Source: Tragulus kanchil (Eukaryota; Chordata; Mammalia; Artiodactyla; Tragulidae). Taken from it: a DNA stretch of 64,000 bases. The position numbers were made by a program, and so were the translations under genes. A model generated the notes under the pieces. That model saw only the letters and a list, made by a program, of their open reading frames with translations. It searched no databases and was not told where the DNA came from. Position 1 is the stretch's first letter, and the number at the start of each line of letters is the position of its first letter. Shown here one piece after another: positions 13,323-25,334 of this stretch. Where the stretch lies: positions 204,410,939 to 204,474,938 of the forward strand of contig JAIOJX010000032.1 of assembly GCA_022376925.1 (NCBI GenBank), given 5' to 3'.

Positions 13323-15184
13323 AACATTGTCTTCTCATCCACTGATGTATTGGAGGAGAAAGGAGAGGGCTGTCAAGGAACGTGGTGAGGAAAAAGCCCC
13401 AGGAGATGCAGCCAGACTGCTCCCCACTTTTGTTTCTTTTTGGCCACCCTTAAGCTGAAAACTTCTGAGTTGGAAGTCACAGTCTAGATTCCTGAATCTC
13501 CACCCTCGGCTCTCTAGTTTCCCCAGAGCTGAGCTACGAGGGAGTACCTCCAAGCCCCCAGAACCATCTCCTGATTCATTTCCTTCCTCCTCCAGCCCCC
13601 TTGCCTCCCGCCTATGCTAGCAACAGGTGCCGTGCTGGGAAATAAGAAATTAGATTCTTCTGAGTGACTGTGGGGTCCTCCTCCTTCTGGTCTCCCCTCC
13701 ACTTCTTGCTTATTTCCCCCATCCCCTTTGTCTCCTGTCCTGCCAGCTGTCTCCTGGGCAACCATCTAGCATTGAGGGTGTGTGCACCCGCAGTCCACAT
13801 TAAACCTCCTCCTTTCACTCTGCTACGGCCTTGGAGAGAGGTAAACTCTCTCCTCTGAGAGTCCAGAGCTCCTTAATGCTCCTTCTCCTCTTGGCTTCCT
13901 AGAAAGCTTCATGGGATGGGAGCCTAGGTGAGGTGAAAGCGATGGGCACCATTGGGGATAGGGAGAGCATCCTTTGACAGACCAGCTGGAAGGATGAGGG
14001 GCTCCACTGAGTTGCACCATCTCATTGCCGCTCCTGTCTCTAGCGTCCCTGCAGCCTAGAGGACATGGTTCCTAGGGCAAGAGTCTGCCCGCCAAGCCCA
14101 AATGAATGCTTCCAGGCCACTGCAGCAGAGGGCTTGGGTTAGCTAGGAAGGACGTGCTCTTCCTCTCGGGGGAAGGGGAACCAGATTACCATGAAAGCTG
14201 TGAGTAATTTCCTTCCTAAGAAGAGTGCAAGCTTCCAGGCAGTCTGAAGGACTCAGATACCATCTTCAGCAGAGGACTGACCTGTTTGTCCCTAGAGGTC
14301 TCCACTGGGACTCCTGCCTGCCTACCTGCCACTCTTCTCTAAAGTACTGATGACAGAAGCTATAGGATGTGTTCATATACTTTTATTTGGCTGCAGCATT
14401 TTGAAAACCCTCCTGGACATCCGTGCAAAGGAAAGAATGCAATTTTTAAACTACAAAGTTGGAGAAAACATTGTCTTCTCATCCACTGATGTATTGGAGG
14501 AGAAAGGAGAGGGCTGTCAAGGAACGTGGTGAGGAAAAAGCCCCAGGAGATGCAGCCAGACTGCTCCCCACTTTTGTTTCTTTTTGGCCACCCTTAAGCT
14601 GAAAACTTCTGAGTTGGAAGTCACAGTCTAGATTCCTGAATCTCCACCCTCGGCTCTCTAGTTTCCCCAGAGCTGAGCTACGAGGGAGTACCTCCAAGCC
14701 CCCAGAACCATCTCCTGATTCATTTCCTTCCTCCTCCAGCCCCCTTGCCTCCCGCCTATGCTAGCAACAGGTGCCGTGCTGGGAAATAAGAAATTAGATT
14801 CTTCTGAGTGACTGTGGGGTCCTCCTCCTTCTGGTCTCCCCTCCACTTCTTGCTTATTTCCCCCATCCCCTTTGTCTCCTGTCCTGCCAGCTGTCTCCTG
14901 GGCAACCATCTAGCATTGAGGGTGTGTGCACCCGCAGTCCACATTAAACCTCCTCCTTTCACTCTGCTACGGCCTTGGAGAGAGGTAAACTCTCTCCTCT
15001 GAGAGTCCAGAGCTCCTTAATGCTCCTTCTCCTCTTGGCTTCCTAGAAAGCTTCATGGGATGGGAGCCTAGGTGAGGTGAAAGCGATGGGCACCATTGGG
15101 GATAGGGAGAGCATCCTTTGACAGACCAGCTGGAAGGATGAGGGGCTCCACTGAGTTGCACCATCTCATTGCCGCTCCTGTCTC
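12881..15184. repeat. Tandem duplication D (offset 1160 falling to 1144, BATF intron 1)
   Basis: 12881-14040 recurs at 14041-15184. Copy 2 lacks one G near 14060, about 14 bases near 14098 and one C near 14292. The junction shares ctct with both flanks. The left part overlaps duplication C, so about 11789-12230 is present three times. Confidence 0.96.
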
Positions 15185-15320
15185 TTAAATCAACAGAACG
15201 CTCCTGCCACCAGCCATCTATCTCCTGGCCCTCGGGTCCCTGGGCAGGGTGAGGCCACCTGGTGCTCTCCCTGCTCCCTGGAGAACCAGGAGGGCCGAGG
15301 AGGGGAAGGCAGGACCCTAC

Positions 15321-15383
15321 CTGTTTGCCGGGGGGTGGAGAGCGGCTGAAGCTGGAGTCGCTGCTGTCGGAGCTGTGAGGCAT
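15321..15383 (-). CDS. BATF: BATF coding exon 1 (residues 1-21)
   Basis: Reading the minus strand from an ATG in a good start context (GCCATGCC) gives MPHSSDSSDSSFSRSPPPGK, then Q: the serine-rich N-terminus of BATF. The frame stops matching exactly at a CAG/GTAGGG splice donor (GT at 15320-15319), so the open frame running on into the intron is read-through. BATF is a nuclear bZIP factor of the AP-1 superfamily. It lacks a classical activation domain, pairs with JUN proteins and works with IRF4/IRF8 at composite elements in lymphocytes (family knowledge). BATF2 and BATF3 have different N-termini. The exon lies outside every duplicated segment; the nearest ends at 15184. Confidence 0.95.
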
Positions 15384-15660
15384 GGCCGCAGTCTTCCGGG
15401 CTCACAGCCCCACGCGCGCCTCTGGGCTCTCCTGTCACCAGCTGGCCTCCCTTCCTGACGGCTCCCGGGCCACCAGCCCACCCCCCTCTGCAAGGCCCTC
15501 CTCTGCCCGCCTCGCAGCCGCCTCTGGCCCCAGCGTCCTCCTCGCTCTGGGGTGCAGACGCTCTGCTCCCCACAGGGACATGTCGCTTGCTTTGGGGCTC
15601 TCTCTCTTGTGGTTTCTGGTAATTCGCGCTAGAAGTCACATGGGCGGAAACTTAAGTTAG
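15384..15660 (-). promoter_or_regulatory. BATF: BATF 5' UTR and probable core promoter
   Basis: This is the GC-rich stretch immediately upstream of the BATF start codon on the minus strand. The transcription start is not visible from sequence and I see no clear TATA box. On the minus strand there is a RUNX-like core (AACCACA) near 15610 and a TTTCCGCC motif near 15648; both are short and prove little. An open frame on the minus strand across 15190-15639 is ordinary GC-rich 5' UTR/exon sequence in another frame. Confidence 0.5.
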
Positions 15661-17439
15661 AAGTTAAATTGACAGAAAATACATATCTGGGAAAAGACCC
15701 ACAGAATTATGTGAAAGAAAGAAAAAATATACACAAAACCCCAGATACCTTCCGACAGTTTGAAAGGCAGAGCAGCTCGCTTCAACTGATGAAGATAAAA
15801 GAGAAAAACAGCCCAGGGAGGGAAAAACCCCAGCCAGAATTAGCAAGTCCGTCTTCTGTCAACATGGTCAAAGGGAGAGGACAGCAGGGAAAGAGTTTCC
15901 ACCGTCACCGACTTGATTTTTAAACCAAAATAAAAGCAACCGGCTGGGATTTCTTTCTGGTTTTCACCTGAAAGCAGCTGCCCGTCCTGTCCTGCAAAAG
16001 GCCTTCCCCTCTTCCCTGATCATCTGTCCATCGTGCCCTGGGGTGGACTGTGGGTGAAGGGATCCAAGGGCTTGGTCCCTTCCTGACTGTCAGGCAGAAG
16101 GGGCTTTGGCAGGTCTGAATGCCACAGGGGCCACTCTGGAATAATGGATGCTCGAAGCTTTCGCTCATCCCCTATGCCTCTTGGCAGGTGCTTCCTCTAG
16201 AGAAAGGATGCCTGTTATACTGACAGTCTTTCAGGTGGTCAGGATTGGCCTGAAATCTTAACGATTCATGGTCACAAGGTCAGAACCCAGAGTGGAGGAA
16301 CAGTTAAACACACATACGCAGGAAAAAGAGCACAGAACTTGGGGATTAACACAACCAGGATTTGAATTCTGCCTCTATCCGTTAGTAAGTCTGTGGCTTT
16401 GGGTAGCTCACTTGAACTGTATACCCCTCATTTCTCTGTAAATGAAGGACGATAAAATCTGCTCTGCCTGCCTCTCAGGGCTTTTCAAGAAGCAAATAAA
16501 AACGTGGATTACAAAGCCCAAGTAGACAGTGAAATATGCCACAAAGGCCTGTAATTGTCACTTGGCCTGTCTTGCACACTCACCTGGGCAATCTGGCTTC
16601 TAAAAAATGTCTTGCCTTATTCCCAGCATAGCTCAAAGCTAAATATCTGCCTTGCTCAGTCCTCGTGGGCAGGAAGTTCAGCCCCTGAAGGATGCTATGT
16701 CCACTGGCTGAATGTCTGCCCTAAGACAATACTGTCCTAGAGGTAAATTGAATGAAACAAAATTCCTTCCCCTGTGGAAGTTCTATTCGAGTCGGGGAAG
16801 CAGACAGTAAACAAAGAAGTTAATACCTAATACAGCAGGTGGTAACAAGCACAATGGAGAAAAATAAAGCAGATAAAGGGTGAGGAATTCTGGGGGTCTG
16901 TGGGTTTGTACTTTTGCAGGGTGGGTGGGTAGGCCTTCCTGAGAAAGACAAATGAGCAGAGCTCTGAAGGAAAGGAGGGGATGATTGGTGTGGGTGTATA
17001 GGGGAAGAACATTCCAGCAAGGACCTGAGATGGGAGTGTGGTTGTTAGAGAACAACAGGGAGACTGGTGGAGGTCGAGTGAGAAGCAGTGAATGGCAGGA
17101 GATGAAGTCATCGAGGTACCAGGAGTTGACGTTGGCCTTGGAGGCCACAGTAAGGCCACTGTAAGGATTTTGGCTTTTGTTCTGAGAGAAATGGGGAGCT
17201 CCCAGAGGACCTGCCCTCCCACTTCCATGCTATGATTCTCTACCTCAGCCACTGTCTGCTCCCAGCACTCATCAGACTTGGTAAGTCATTCCTATTTTTC
17301 TCCAGGTGTTCCCCCTTGTGAATGTTAGCACCATGTGAGAATTCCAGTCAACAAACGTTTATTGAGCACCTACCTTGTACCCATTTCTGTGTACCAAGGA
17401 TACAGTTAGTATTTTGACTGTTTCTCTGAATGAGATGAT
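15661..17439. other. Upstream flank of BATF
   Basis: Mostly unique sequence. A MIR lies at about 16325-16520 (aaccaggatttgaattctgc, cttgaactgtatacccc). An NFAT-type core (GGAAA on the minus strand) occurs near 15897, but the motif is short. No gene seen. Confidence 0.5.
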
Positions 17440-17945
17440 GAATCCGTTAGCTTTGCTGTATGACAAACCACAAAAAAAAAAAAAAAAAAAGAAGAAAGAA
17501 AGAAATCTCAGTGACTGAAAACAACAGCCATTTAGTTCGCTTGTGAGTTGGAGGGTCATCTGGAAGATTCCTCTGGTAGTGACTGTGCAGGCCTAGTCTC
17601 AGCAGGACTGCCTCATGTGTCCTCGTACAGCTGGTAGGATGGCTGATAAATTAGCTGGTCCAGGACAACCTTGCCCAGAACAGTTCTGCTCCATGTGGTT
17701 TCCCATCCCTCAACAGGCTTTTCTGGGCTTGTTAACACAGTTGATTGGATTCCAAGAGGAAGACTGGAAGAATTCAAAGCCTCCTGGGGGTCAGAATTCC
17801 CACCACGGTAGTTCTGCCACATTCTATTAGATAAAGACAGTTATAAGGCCATTCAGACACTCTGGCTTGAGAAAGAGACTTCGCCTCTTGATAGGAGGAA
17901 TTTAAGAATTGTGGCCATGTCTGTGGTCTCCCACAGATGAGGTTT
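17440..17945. repeat. Ancient interspersed repeat, class uncertain
   Basis: The text 'gctgtatgacaaaccac', 'aaaacaacagccatttagtt' and 'aggaatttaagaattgtggcc' is familiar from a common old mammalian repeat whose family I cannot name safely. A 19-base A run sits near 17472. Confidence 0.45.
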
Positions 17946-17984
17946 TATAGCAGAAGAGAGATGAGCTCTAACTTAGGGGTTTTC

Positions 17985-18160
17985 TTAAATGTATTTATTT
18001 ATTTTGGGCTGCATTGGATCTTCGTTACTATGTGCGGACTTTGTCTAGTTTTGGCTTCTGGGCTCTAGAGCGTAGGCCCAGTAGTTGTGGTACCTGGGGT
18101 CAGTTGCCCTGAAGCAATTGGAATCTTCTCCAACCAGGGATCGAACTCACAGGATTTCCC
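17985..18160 (-). mobile_element. CHR-type SINE, partial
   Basis: (attt)n then ttgggctgcattggatcttc, with reversed B box agggatcgaactc and the end atttccctgg. Copied at 19064-19239. Confidence 0.75.
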
Positions 18161-18565
18161 TGGATTCAGTTGAGATTTTCTGGAGAGGAGCAAATGGAAA
18201 TAGAGAGGCTAGTTAGAATTTCAGTGTTGGATTATTGCAAGAATCCAAATAAAAAATCTTGGTGACGGTGAGCAGTGAGGTAGTGATGAAGGTGGTGAGA
18301 AGTGGGCCATGTAGTAACCCATGACTGTGTCTCTCTTAGGTACAATTATATACCCAGGGCGTAGTAGATGCCTAATAAATAGTTGTCAGTGAAATCAGTG
18401 TCTAAATAAATTCCCAGAGAACTTTGCTCATGACTTCTGGCTCTAACTCATTCACCACCTGGTCCTGGATCTTTCTCACCCTTAGTGTGCTAAGAGCTTG
18501 GTGAGGATAAAAACTGTCATGTTCGTGTTTCATTCAGTTTAATTTAATATTGATGAACATGTATA

Positions 18566-18747
18566 GTGAAAATCACTCAGTCATGTCTGACTCTTTGCAA
18601 CCCCATGGACTATAGCCCACTATGCTCCTCTGTTCATTGAGGGGATAATTGTTCCCTTCTCCAGGAGATCTTTCCAACCCAGAGATCAAACCCAGGTCTA
18701 CTTGCAATGCAGGCAGATTCTTTACCATCTGAGCCGCCAGGGAAGTT
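18566..18747 (-). mobile_element. Bov-tA SINE
   Basis: Reversed Bov-tA: actcagtcatgtctgactc, ccccatggactatagccca, gatcaaacccaggtctac, gagccgccagggaag. Copied at 19645-19826. Confidence 0.88.
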
Positions 18748-19063
18748 AAACAATTAACGTGGATTAAGGCCTACTATATGACAGAAATTGTAAGTCTGAA
18801 TAAGGCAAAGACCTCACCCCCATAATAAGAAAGGAAAGATGTCAAATAACCAAAAAAGCTATCAGAAGTGTAATAACGTCCAGGTGAAGGTCTTACCACT
18901 GAACCTTCTACCACTCAACAGTAAATACTTGCTGTATGAAAGACTGCTTGATTCTCTGGTCCCAAATCAGTAAATGCTTTAATAAGTTACAGATACTAAT
19001 GAGGAGAGAAATGAAAATTAGCTCTTATGTAGAAGAGAGATGAGCTCTAACTTAGGGGTTTTC

Positions 19064-19239
19064 TTAAATGTATTTATTTATTTTGGGCTGCATTGGATCT
19101 TCGTTACTATGTGCGGACTTTGTCTAGTTTTGGCTTCTGGGCTCTAGAGCGTAGGCCCAGTAGTTGTGGTACCTGGGGTCAGTTGCCCTGAAGCAATTGG
19201 AATCTTCTCCAACCAGGGATCGAACTCACAGGATTTCCC
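19064..19239 (-). mobile_element. CHR-type SINE, partial (duplicate copy)
   Basis: Second copy of the element at 17985, created by duplication E. Confidence 0.75.
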
Positions 19240-19644
19240 TGGATTCAGTTGAGATTTTCTGGAGAGGAGCAAATGGAAATAGAGAGGCTAGTTAGAATTT
19301 CAGTGTTGGATTATTGCAAGAATCCAAATAAAAAATCTTGGTGACGGTGAGCAGTGAGGTAGTGATGAAGGTGGTGAGAAGTGGGCCATGTAGTAACCCA
19401 TGACTGTGTCTCTCTTAGGTACAATTATATACCCAGGGCGTAGTAGATGCCTAATAAATAGTTGTCAGTGAAATCAGTGTCTAAATAAATTCCCAGAGAA
19501 CTTTGCTCATGACTTCTGGCTCTAACTCATTCACCACCTGGTCCTGGATCTTTCTCACCCTTAGTGTGCTAAGAGCTTGGTGAGGATAAAAACTGTCATG
19601 TTCGTGTTTCATTCAGTTTAATTTAATATTGATGAACATGTATA

Positions 19645-19826
19645 GTGAAAATCACTCAGTCATGTCTGACTCTTTGCAACCCCATGGACTATAGCCCACT
19701 ATGCTCCTCTGTTCATTGAGGGGATAATTGTTCCCTTCTCCAGGAGATCTTTCCAACCCAGAGATCAAACCCAGGTCTACTTGCAATGCAGGCAGATTCT
19801 TTACCATCTGAGCCGCCAGGGAAGTT
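19645..19826 (-). mobile_element. Bov-tA SINE (duplicate copy)
   Basis: Second copy of the element at 18566, created by duplication E. Confidence 0.88.
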
Positions 19827-20444
19827 AAACAATTAACGTGGATTAAGGCCTACTATATGACAGAAATTGTAAGTCTGAATAAGGCAAAGACCTCACCCCC
19901 ATAATAAGAAAGGAAAGATGTCAAATAACCAAAAAAGCTATCAGAAGTGTAATAACGTCCAGGTGAAGGTCTTACCACTGAACCTTCTACCACTCAACAG
20001 TAAATACTTGCTGTATGAAAGACTGCTTGATTCTCTGGTCCCAAATCAGTAAATGCTTTAATAAGTTACAGATACTAATGAGGAGAGAAATGAAAAATTA
20101 GCTCTTATGTAGAAAGATAGTCTCCTTCAATAGTATTGATTACAAATTATTTTTAAATATTTAAGATTAAAGGATAGTAGACACTTGCATATCCACCATT
20201 AAACTTAATAAATAACATGAACAGAACTGAAGGCCCCCTGTATATCCTTCCCTAATCCCATTCTCTCTCCACCCTGGTAACCGCTATCCAGAACGTTGTT
20301 TTTATCATTCTTATATGACTCTCTTTATTTGAACTGTATCTGTATGTAAACCTAAGCATTATAGAACGTTGCCATGCATTATTTTTAACTTTTTACACTG
20401 TCAGTATTTTTACATTTAATTTCTAGTTTTTATTTCTCATGTAG

Positions 20445-20630
20445 CGCTAGTGGTAAGGAATCTGCCTGTCAGAGACAGGAGACTAAAGAGACACAGGTTC
20501 AATCCCTGGGTTGGGAAGATCCCTTGAAGAAGGACATGGCAACCCACTCCAGTTTTTTTGCTGGGAAATCCCAAGGACAGAGGGGCCTGGCGGGCTACAG
20601 TCCATGGACACAACTTAGCAACTGAATAAC
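20445..20630 (+). mobile_element. Bov-tA SINE
   Basis: Blocks gctagtggtaaggaatctgc, ggttcaatccctgggttggg, aacccactccag and gggctacagtccatgg. Copied at 21603-21788. The antisense 68-codon frame over it is repeat-derived. Confidence 0.88.
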
Positions 20631-20918
20631 AAAAACAAAGCATTTGTTAGACATGTCAGTCCCTTATGCTGACAGCTAACATCTGTCAGAGCAGTTGTCG
20701 ATTCTGGCATGGCCCTGGTACATATTAGAAAACAGTGCCACCTCTTGGTAGGCCATCCTAGGCCAAAGGGCTTGGAGTGCTGAGCCCCTGTTTGACTTCT
20801 AAGACCAGGGCTCTTGAACAGCGAACAATCCAGTACTCCTGCTGTGTATCACTTCCTATGTGTCAGGCACATAAAATGACTCATTTGATACTCACAACAG
20901 TCACGGGAGGTAAGTAGT

Positions 20919-22760
20919 GTTGATCTTTGAACAACTCAGGGCTTGAGATGCTGATCCCTGCAGAATCAAAAATCCACATATCACTTTTGACTCCCACAGA
21001 TCTTTAACTACTAAGAGCCTACTGCTGACTGAAGCCTTACTGATAACATAAGCAGCTGATTAACACATATTTTATGTGTAATATGTGTTATATACTATAT
21101 TCTTATAATAAAGTAAGCTAGAAGAAAGGAAATGTTATTAATAAAATCATAAGGAAGAGAAGATTCATTTACAGGATTAATATTTATTTATCAATACTGT
21201 AAGTTTACATCATCTGTTTATAAGTTACAGATACTAATGAGGAGAGAAATGAAAATTAGCTCTTATGTAGAAAGATAGTCTCCTTCAATAGTATTGATTA
21301 CAAATTATTTTTAAATATTTAAGATTAAAGGATAGTAGACACTTGCATATCCACCATTAAACTTAATAAATAACATGAACAGAACTGAAGGCCCCCTGTA
21401 TATCCTTCCCTAATCCCATTCTCTCTCCACCCTGGTAACCGCTATCCAGAACGTTGTTTTTATCATTCTTATATGACTCTCTTTATTTGAACTGTATCTG
21501 TATGTAAACCTAAGCATTATAGAACGTTGCCATGCATTATTTTTAACTTTTTACACTGTCAGTATTTTTACATTTAATTTCTAGTTTTTATTTCTCATGT
21601 AGCGCTAGTGGTAAGGAATCTGCCTGTCAGAGACAGGAGACTAAAGAGACACAGGTTCAATCCCTGGGTTGGGAAGATCCCTTGAAGAAGGACATGGCAA
21701 CCCACTCCAGTTTTTTTGCTGGGAAATCCCAAGGACAGAGGGGCCTGGCGGGCTACAGTCCATGGACACAACTTAGCAACTGAATAACAAAAACAAAGCA
21801 TTTGTTAGACATGTCAGTCCCTTATGCTGACAGCTAACATCTGTCAGAGCAGTTGTCGATTCTGGCATGGCCCTGGTACATATTAGAAAACAGTGCCACC
21901 TCTTGGTAGGCCATCCTAGGCCAAAGGGCTTGGAGTGCTGAGCCCCTGTTTGACTTCTAAGACCAGGGCTCTTGAACAGCGAACAATCCAGTACTCCTGC
22001 TGTGTATCACTTCCTATGTGTCAGGCACATAAAATGACTCATTTGATACTCACAACAGTCACGGGAGGTAAGTAGTGTTGATCTTTGAACAACTCAGGGC
22101 TTGAGATGCTGATCCCTGCAGAATCAAAAATCCACATATCACTTTTGACTCCCACAGATCTTTAACTACTAAGAGCCTACTGCTGACTGAAGCCTTACTG
22201 ATAACATAAGCAGCTGATTAACACATATTTTATGTGTAATATGTGTTATATACTATATTCTTATAATAAAGTAAGCTAGAAGAAAGGAAATGTTATTAAT
22301 AAAATCATAAGGAAGAGAAGATTCATTTACAGGATTAATATTTATTTATCAATACTGTAAGTTTACATCATCTGTTTATAAGATGAATTGTCTCCCTACC
22401 CCAATATCGGTAATTGCCTACCTCAATATTGCCTTATGTGATTCAAAGATGTTATACATATTCCTAACGCTAGACATCAAAACTGAAAAGACCATGTGAA
22501 AAAGAAATGCATGTTTATTACAGGTGTAATGATTCATGCACAGATAACAAAGAATAAGCAACATGACTGCTTTACGGTAGCCTAGCCTATATGCTAGTGA
22601 GTGAGTGAATCGTTAGAAAATTTTTAAGGCATAAAGTATTACTGTTGTATTTATAATACAGTATGGGAAACATTTTTTTTAACCTGTGTTGACAGACTGA
22701 TAGGCCACTTCTCCAATTATGTGAGAGAGAGATACATACTATAAAGTACTGTAATTTTTG
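20919..22760. mobile_element. Tigger-like (MER44-type) DNA transposon remnant
   Basis: Blocks gatctttgaacaactcaggg, gaatcaaaaatccacatatc, cttttgactcccacag, ctactaagagcctactgctg and ataataaagtaagctagaag follow the Tigger7/MER44 terminal pattern as I remember it. The interior continues to about 22760 and is interrupted by duplication F. No transposase frame survives. The family name is from memory. Confidence 0.55.
21603..21788 (+). mobile_element. Bov-tA SINE (duplicate copy)
   Basis: Second copy of the element at 20445, created by duplication F. Confidence 0.88.
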
Positions 22761-22972
22761 GAAAGCAAATAACCTTTGAGTTGTGGGATCCCAGAGGTGG
22801 GAGAGGGAATGGTCCCGTGGGAGGGGCAGAAGTGGGGCGAAAGGAAACACCGAGACTTCAGGGAAGCAGCCAATTGCCAATATGTATTTCAGTGTTTAAA
22901 TAACTGGCATCATAATACATGTGCGTCTCAGATCAGCCTTATTTAAATTTAGCAGGATACACTGTAGGCAGG

Positions 22973-23175
22973 GCTTCCCAGGTGGCTCAGCAGTAAAGAA
23001 TCTGCCTGTAGTGCAGGAGATACAGGAGTCATGGGTTCAATCCCTGACTCAGGAAGATCCCCTGGAGGAGGGCATAGCAACCCACTCCAGTATTCTTGCC
23101 TGGAGCATCCCTTGGACAGAGGAGCCTGGTGACTACTGTCCACAGGGTCGCAGAGTCAGACACAATTGAAGAGAC
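22973..23175 (+). mobile_element. Bov-tA SINE
   Basis: gggcttcccaggtggctcag head, ggttcaatccctgactcagg B box, cccactccagtattcttgcc, and end gggtcgcagagtcagacaca. Confidence 0.92.
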
Positions 23176-24762
23176 TTAGCATGTGCTCACATGGTAGGCA
23201 AATGGGCTTCTTGAGGTAATTGAAAAGAGATATCTTTTTAAATGCTACAAACTTGCTATATTCACACCAGTCTAGTTCTCCTCTTTCTTTGCTGTTCCCA
23301 GTACCAGCACAAATACAGCCTTCAGTCCAACCCCTACTGAACTGGCACATTTCCAAGAGCCATGTTTTTACCAAAGCAGAGATGCTTTGACCAAATTGTT
23401 GAGAAAATGGGTTGACACTGAGGAGCGTAGCAAGGCAGAAACTTCCTGAGTGTCTGTGGTGTATTCCCCAGGGGTAGGAGGGCTGAAGAGAGAACTAGGT
23501 ACTTTTCCTTCAGGACAGTCATTTCAGAAATCAGCCTTCCCTATCTGGAAGGAGACATAAAATCTCCAAAAGTAAAAAAAAAAAAAAGGGAGGGGTGGGA
23601 AATACTTGCTTGAGAGCCCCCCATCATATGCTCTGATATAATTTGCCTGAGCGCAGGTATTTGGGGGGGGGTGGTATTTTTTAAGAGCTCCCCAGGTGGT
23701 TCTAACATGAAGCCATTGAATGGAGAGGAAACCGTGGAGTCCACGTCTCCAGGAGGGGACACATTGTGGCCTCGGAGTCCAGTTAAGCTTCTCGGTCCAG
23801 CTCTTTCGTCTCTGTTCATCCTCTCTCACCTTTCCTGGGACACAAAAGCTTCCAAGCCCTGGAGTTAACTGGCTTCAAATCTACTTTCCTCACCCAATTT
23901 GAGCTGGTCCAGGATCTGTATGTGTGAACCCCAGGGTCCAATCAACTGAAGCAGGCTAGGCAAGGGGGTAGCGGAGGAGGATTGTTGGCCCTGGAGGCGG
24001 ATGAGGGTCAGGAAGGGTCAGGAGTGCTCCCCTCCCCTCGCAGGTGTTCAGGTGCCATCTGTGAGCGGCCGGGGCCACGGACTGCTTGTTCAGGCTCCTC
24101 TGCCTTTTCCTCTGAGAGGATTTCATGTTCCTAAAGCACTCTGCCTTACATTCCCTGATGGCCCCTGTTTAGTTAGTAAAGATGAAACCCTGGAAGAGGA
24201 AAGAAGAATCTCCTGAGAGTGCAAATGTCCCCAGGGTTCTCTGGTGGGTGGAGGTTTGGGAGGAGGCAGCAGACCTTCCCGTCAGCTGCTGCCCACCCTT
24301 CCAGGTTACCCCCACCCAGGCCAGAATCCCTAGGTTATCACCCCTCCCATCTAGACCCTGAACACATTGACATTAAACCCACTCTTTTTTCCGAGCTCTA
24401 TCTGAGCAGCTTGCTGGATGTACCACCTTTGAAATCTTAAGAATTGACTGCTACTTGTTAGTTATTTGAGTAAAAATTAAAAAAAAATCCCCTAGCTGCC
24501 TTATTAAAAAAATTTTTTTTGGTGGTAAAGCACAAAGCATATGGTACATCTTCAATGCTTACAAGATGGCTACAGGGGATTTTTCTCAAAGTTTCCCAAA
24601 CAAGTAGGGAAAATAGTTACCTGAAGGCAAAGACTTCTAGCAAAGGGGCCAGAGTGGGTGGCCAGGTGATGGGAGGGAAATTCCCCTGAGGGCATGGGCA
24701 AGGCCTATAGTCCAACTCTCTTATCTGGGCTTTGTTGGAAGCTTTTTAGGAGGAAGTGGCCG
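23176..24762. other. Unique intergenic sequence
   Basis: A/T homopolymers near 23574 and a G run near 23664. No gene, RNA or transposon recognised. Confidence 0.5.
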
Positions 24763-25009
24763 CCCTGAATGTGTTGGCCCCAAAGGGTTAAAGCGGGTTT
24801 CTCAACTTCTCAATTTTGACAGTTGGGTGGATTAATCTTTTCTGTGGGGGGCTCTGCCATGCACTGTAGGCTGTTTAGCAGCATCTCTGACCTCTATGCA
24901 CTAGATGCCAGTAAAACGCCCGAGTTACAAAAACTGAAAATATTTCCGGACCTAGATGAGCAGATGCAAACTATTATATATGGAACGGATAAACAAGATC
25001 CTACTGAAC

Positions 25010-25152
25010 AGCACAAGGAAATATATTAAGCATCCTGTGATAAGCCATAATGGAAAAGAATATGAAAAGGACTTTTTATATGTATAACTAAATCACTTTG
25101 CTATACAACAGAAATTAACACAACATTGTAAAACAACTATACTTCAATCAAA
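25010..25152 (+). mobile_element. L1 LINE 3' end
   Basis: Typical L1 3' UTR: catcctgtgataagccataa, taactaaatcactttgc, aattaacacaacattgtaaa, tatacttcaat. Copied at 26164-26306. Confidence 0.85.
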
Positions 25153-25157
25153 ATACA

Positions 25158-25255
25158 TTTATTGGTGGGATTTGTGTTCTTCAACCAGGGATTGAACGTG
25201 GACCCTTGGCAGTGAGAACAGAGTCCTCACCACTGAACTGCCAGGGAATTCCCTC
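25158..25255 (-). mobile_element. Short CHR-type SINE
   Basis: Reversed B box agggattgaacgtgg and the end aactgccagggaattccc. It directly follows the L1 3' end. Copied at 26312-26409. Confidence 0.75.
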
Positions 25256-25334
25256 AATAAAATAAAAATTTTTTAAAAAGCTTCCAGACCTCACCAGATG
25301 TTCTCTGGAAGGAGGATCAAAATTGCCACAGATA

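Larger units (their letters stand above)
10822..15320 (-). other. BATF: BATF intron 1, inflated by two ~1.1 kb duplications
   Basis: The intron starts GTAGGG at 15320 and ends TTCCCAG at 10822. As written it is about 4.5 kb, but it holds an exact 1092-base tandem copy (11139-13322) and an overlapping one (12881-15184). Removing one copy of each leaves about 2.26 kb. A MIR fragment sits near 11195-11385 (consensus-like 'ttgagcacttactatgt' and 'gaaactgaggctcagagag'). The 196-codon open frames at 11217 and 12309 are the same intronic sequence in the two copies and have no recognisable protein features. Confidence 0.85.
17952..20110. repeat. Tandem duplication E (offset 1079-1080)
   Basis: 17952-19030 recurs at 19031-20110 with one extra A near 20095. 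The junction shares agaa with both flanks. It carries a CHR SINE and a Bov-tA SINE. Confidence 0.97.
20062..22378. repeat. Tandem duplication F (offset 1158-1159)
   Basis: 20062-21220 recurs at 21221-22378. The junction shares ataag. It overlaps the end of duplication E by about 50 bases, so that short piece (ending gctcttatgt) occurs three times. Confidence 0.97.

Noticed and set aside
14967..15639. 138- and 149-codon minus-strand frames at the BATF start
   Set aside because: The first is BATF exon 1 reading past its splice donor into the intron. The second lies in the 5' UTR/exon 1 region in a different frame.
22587..22880. 97-codon minus-strand frame
   Set aside because: It lies largely over a Tigger-like remnant and has no transposase motif or other family feature.
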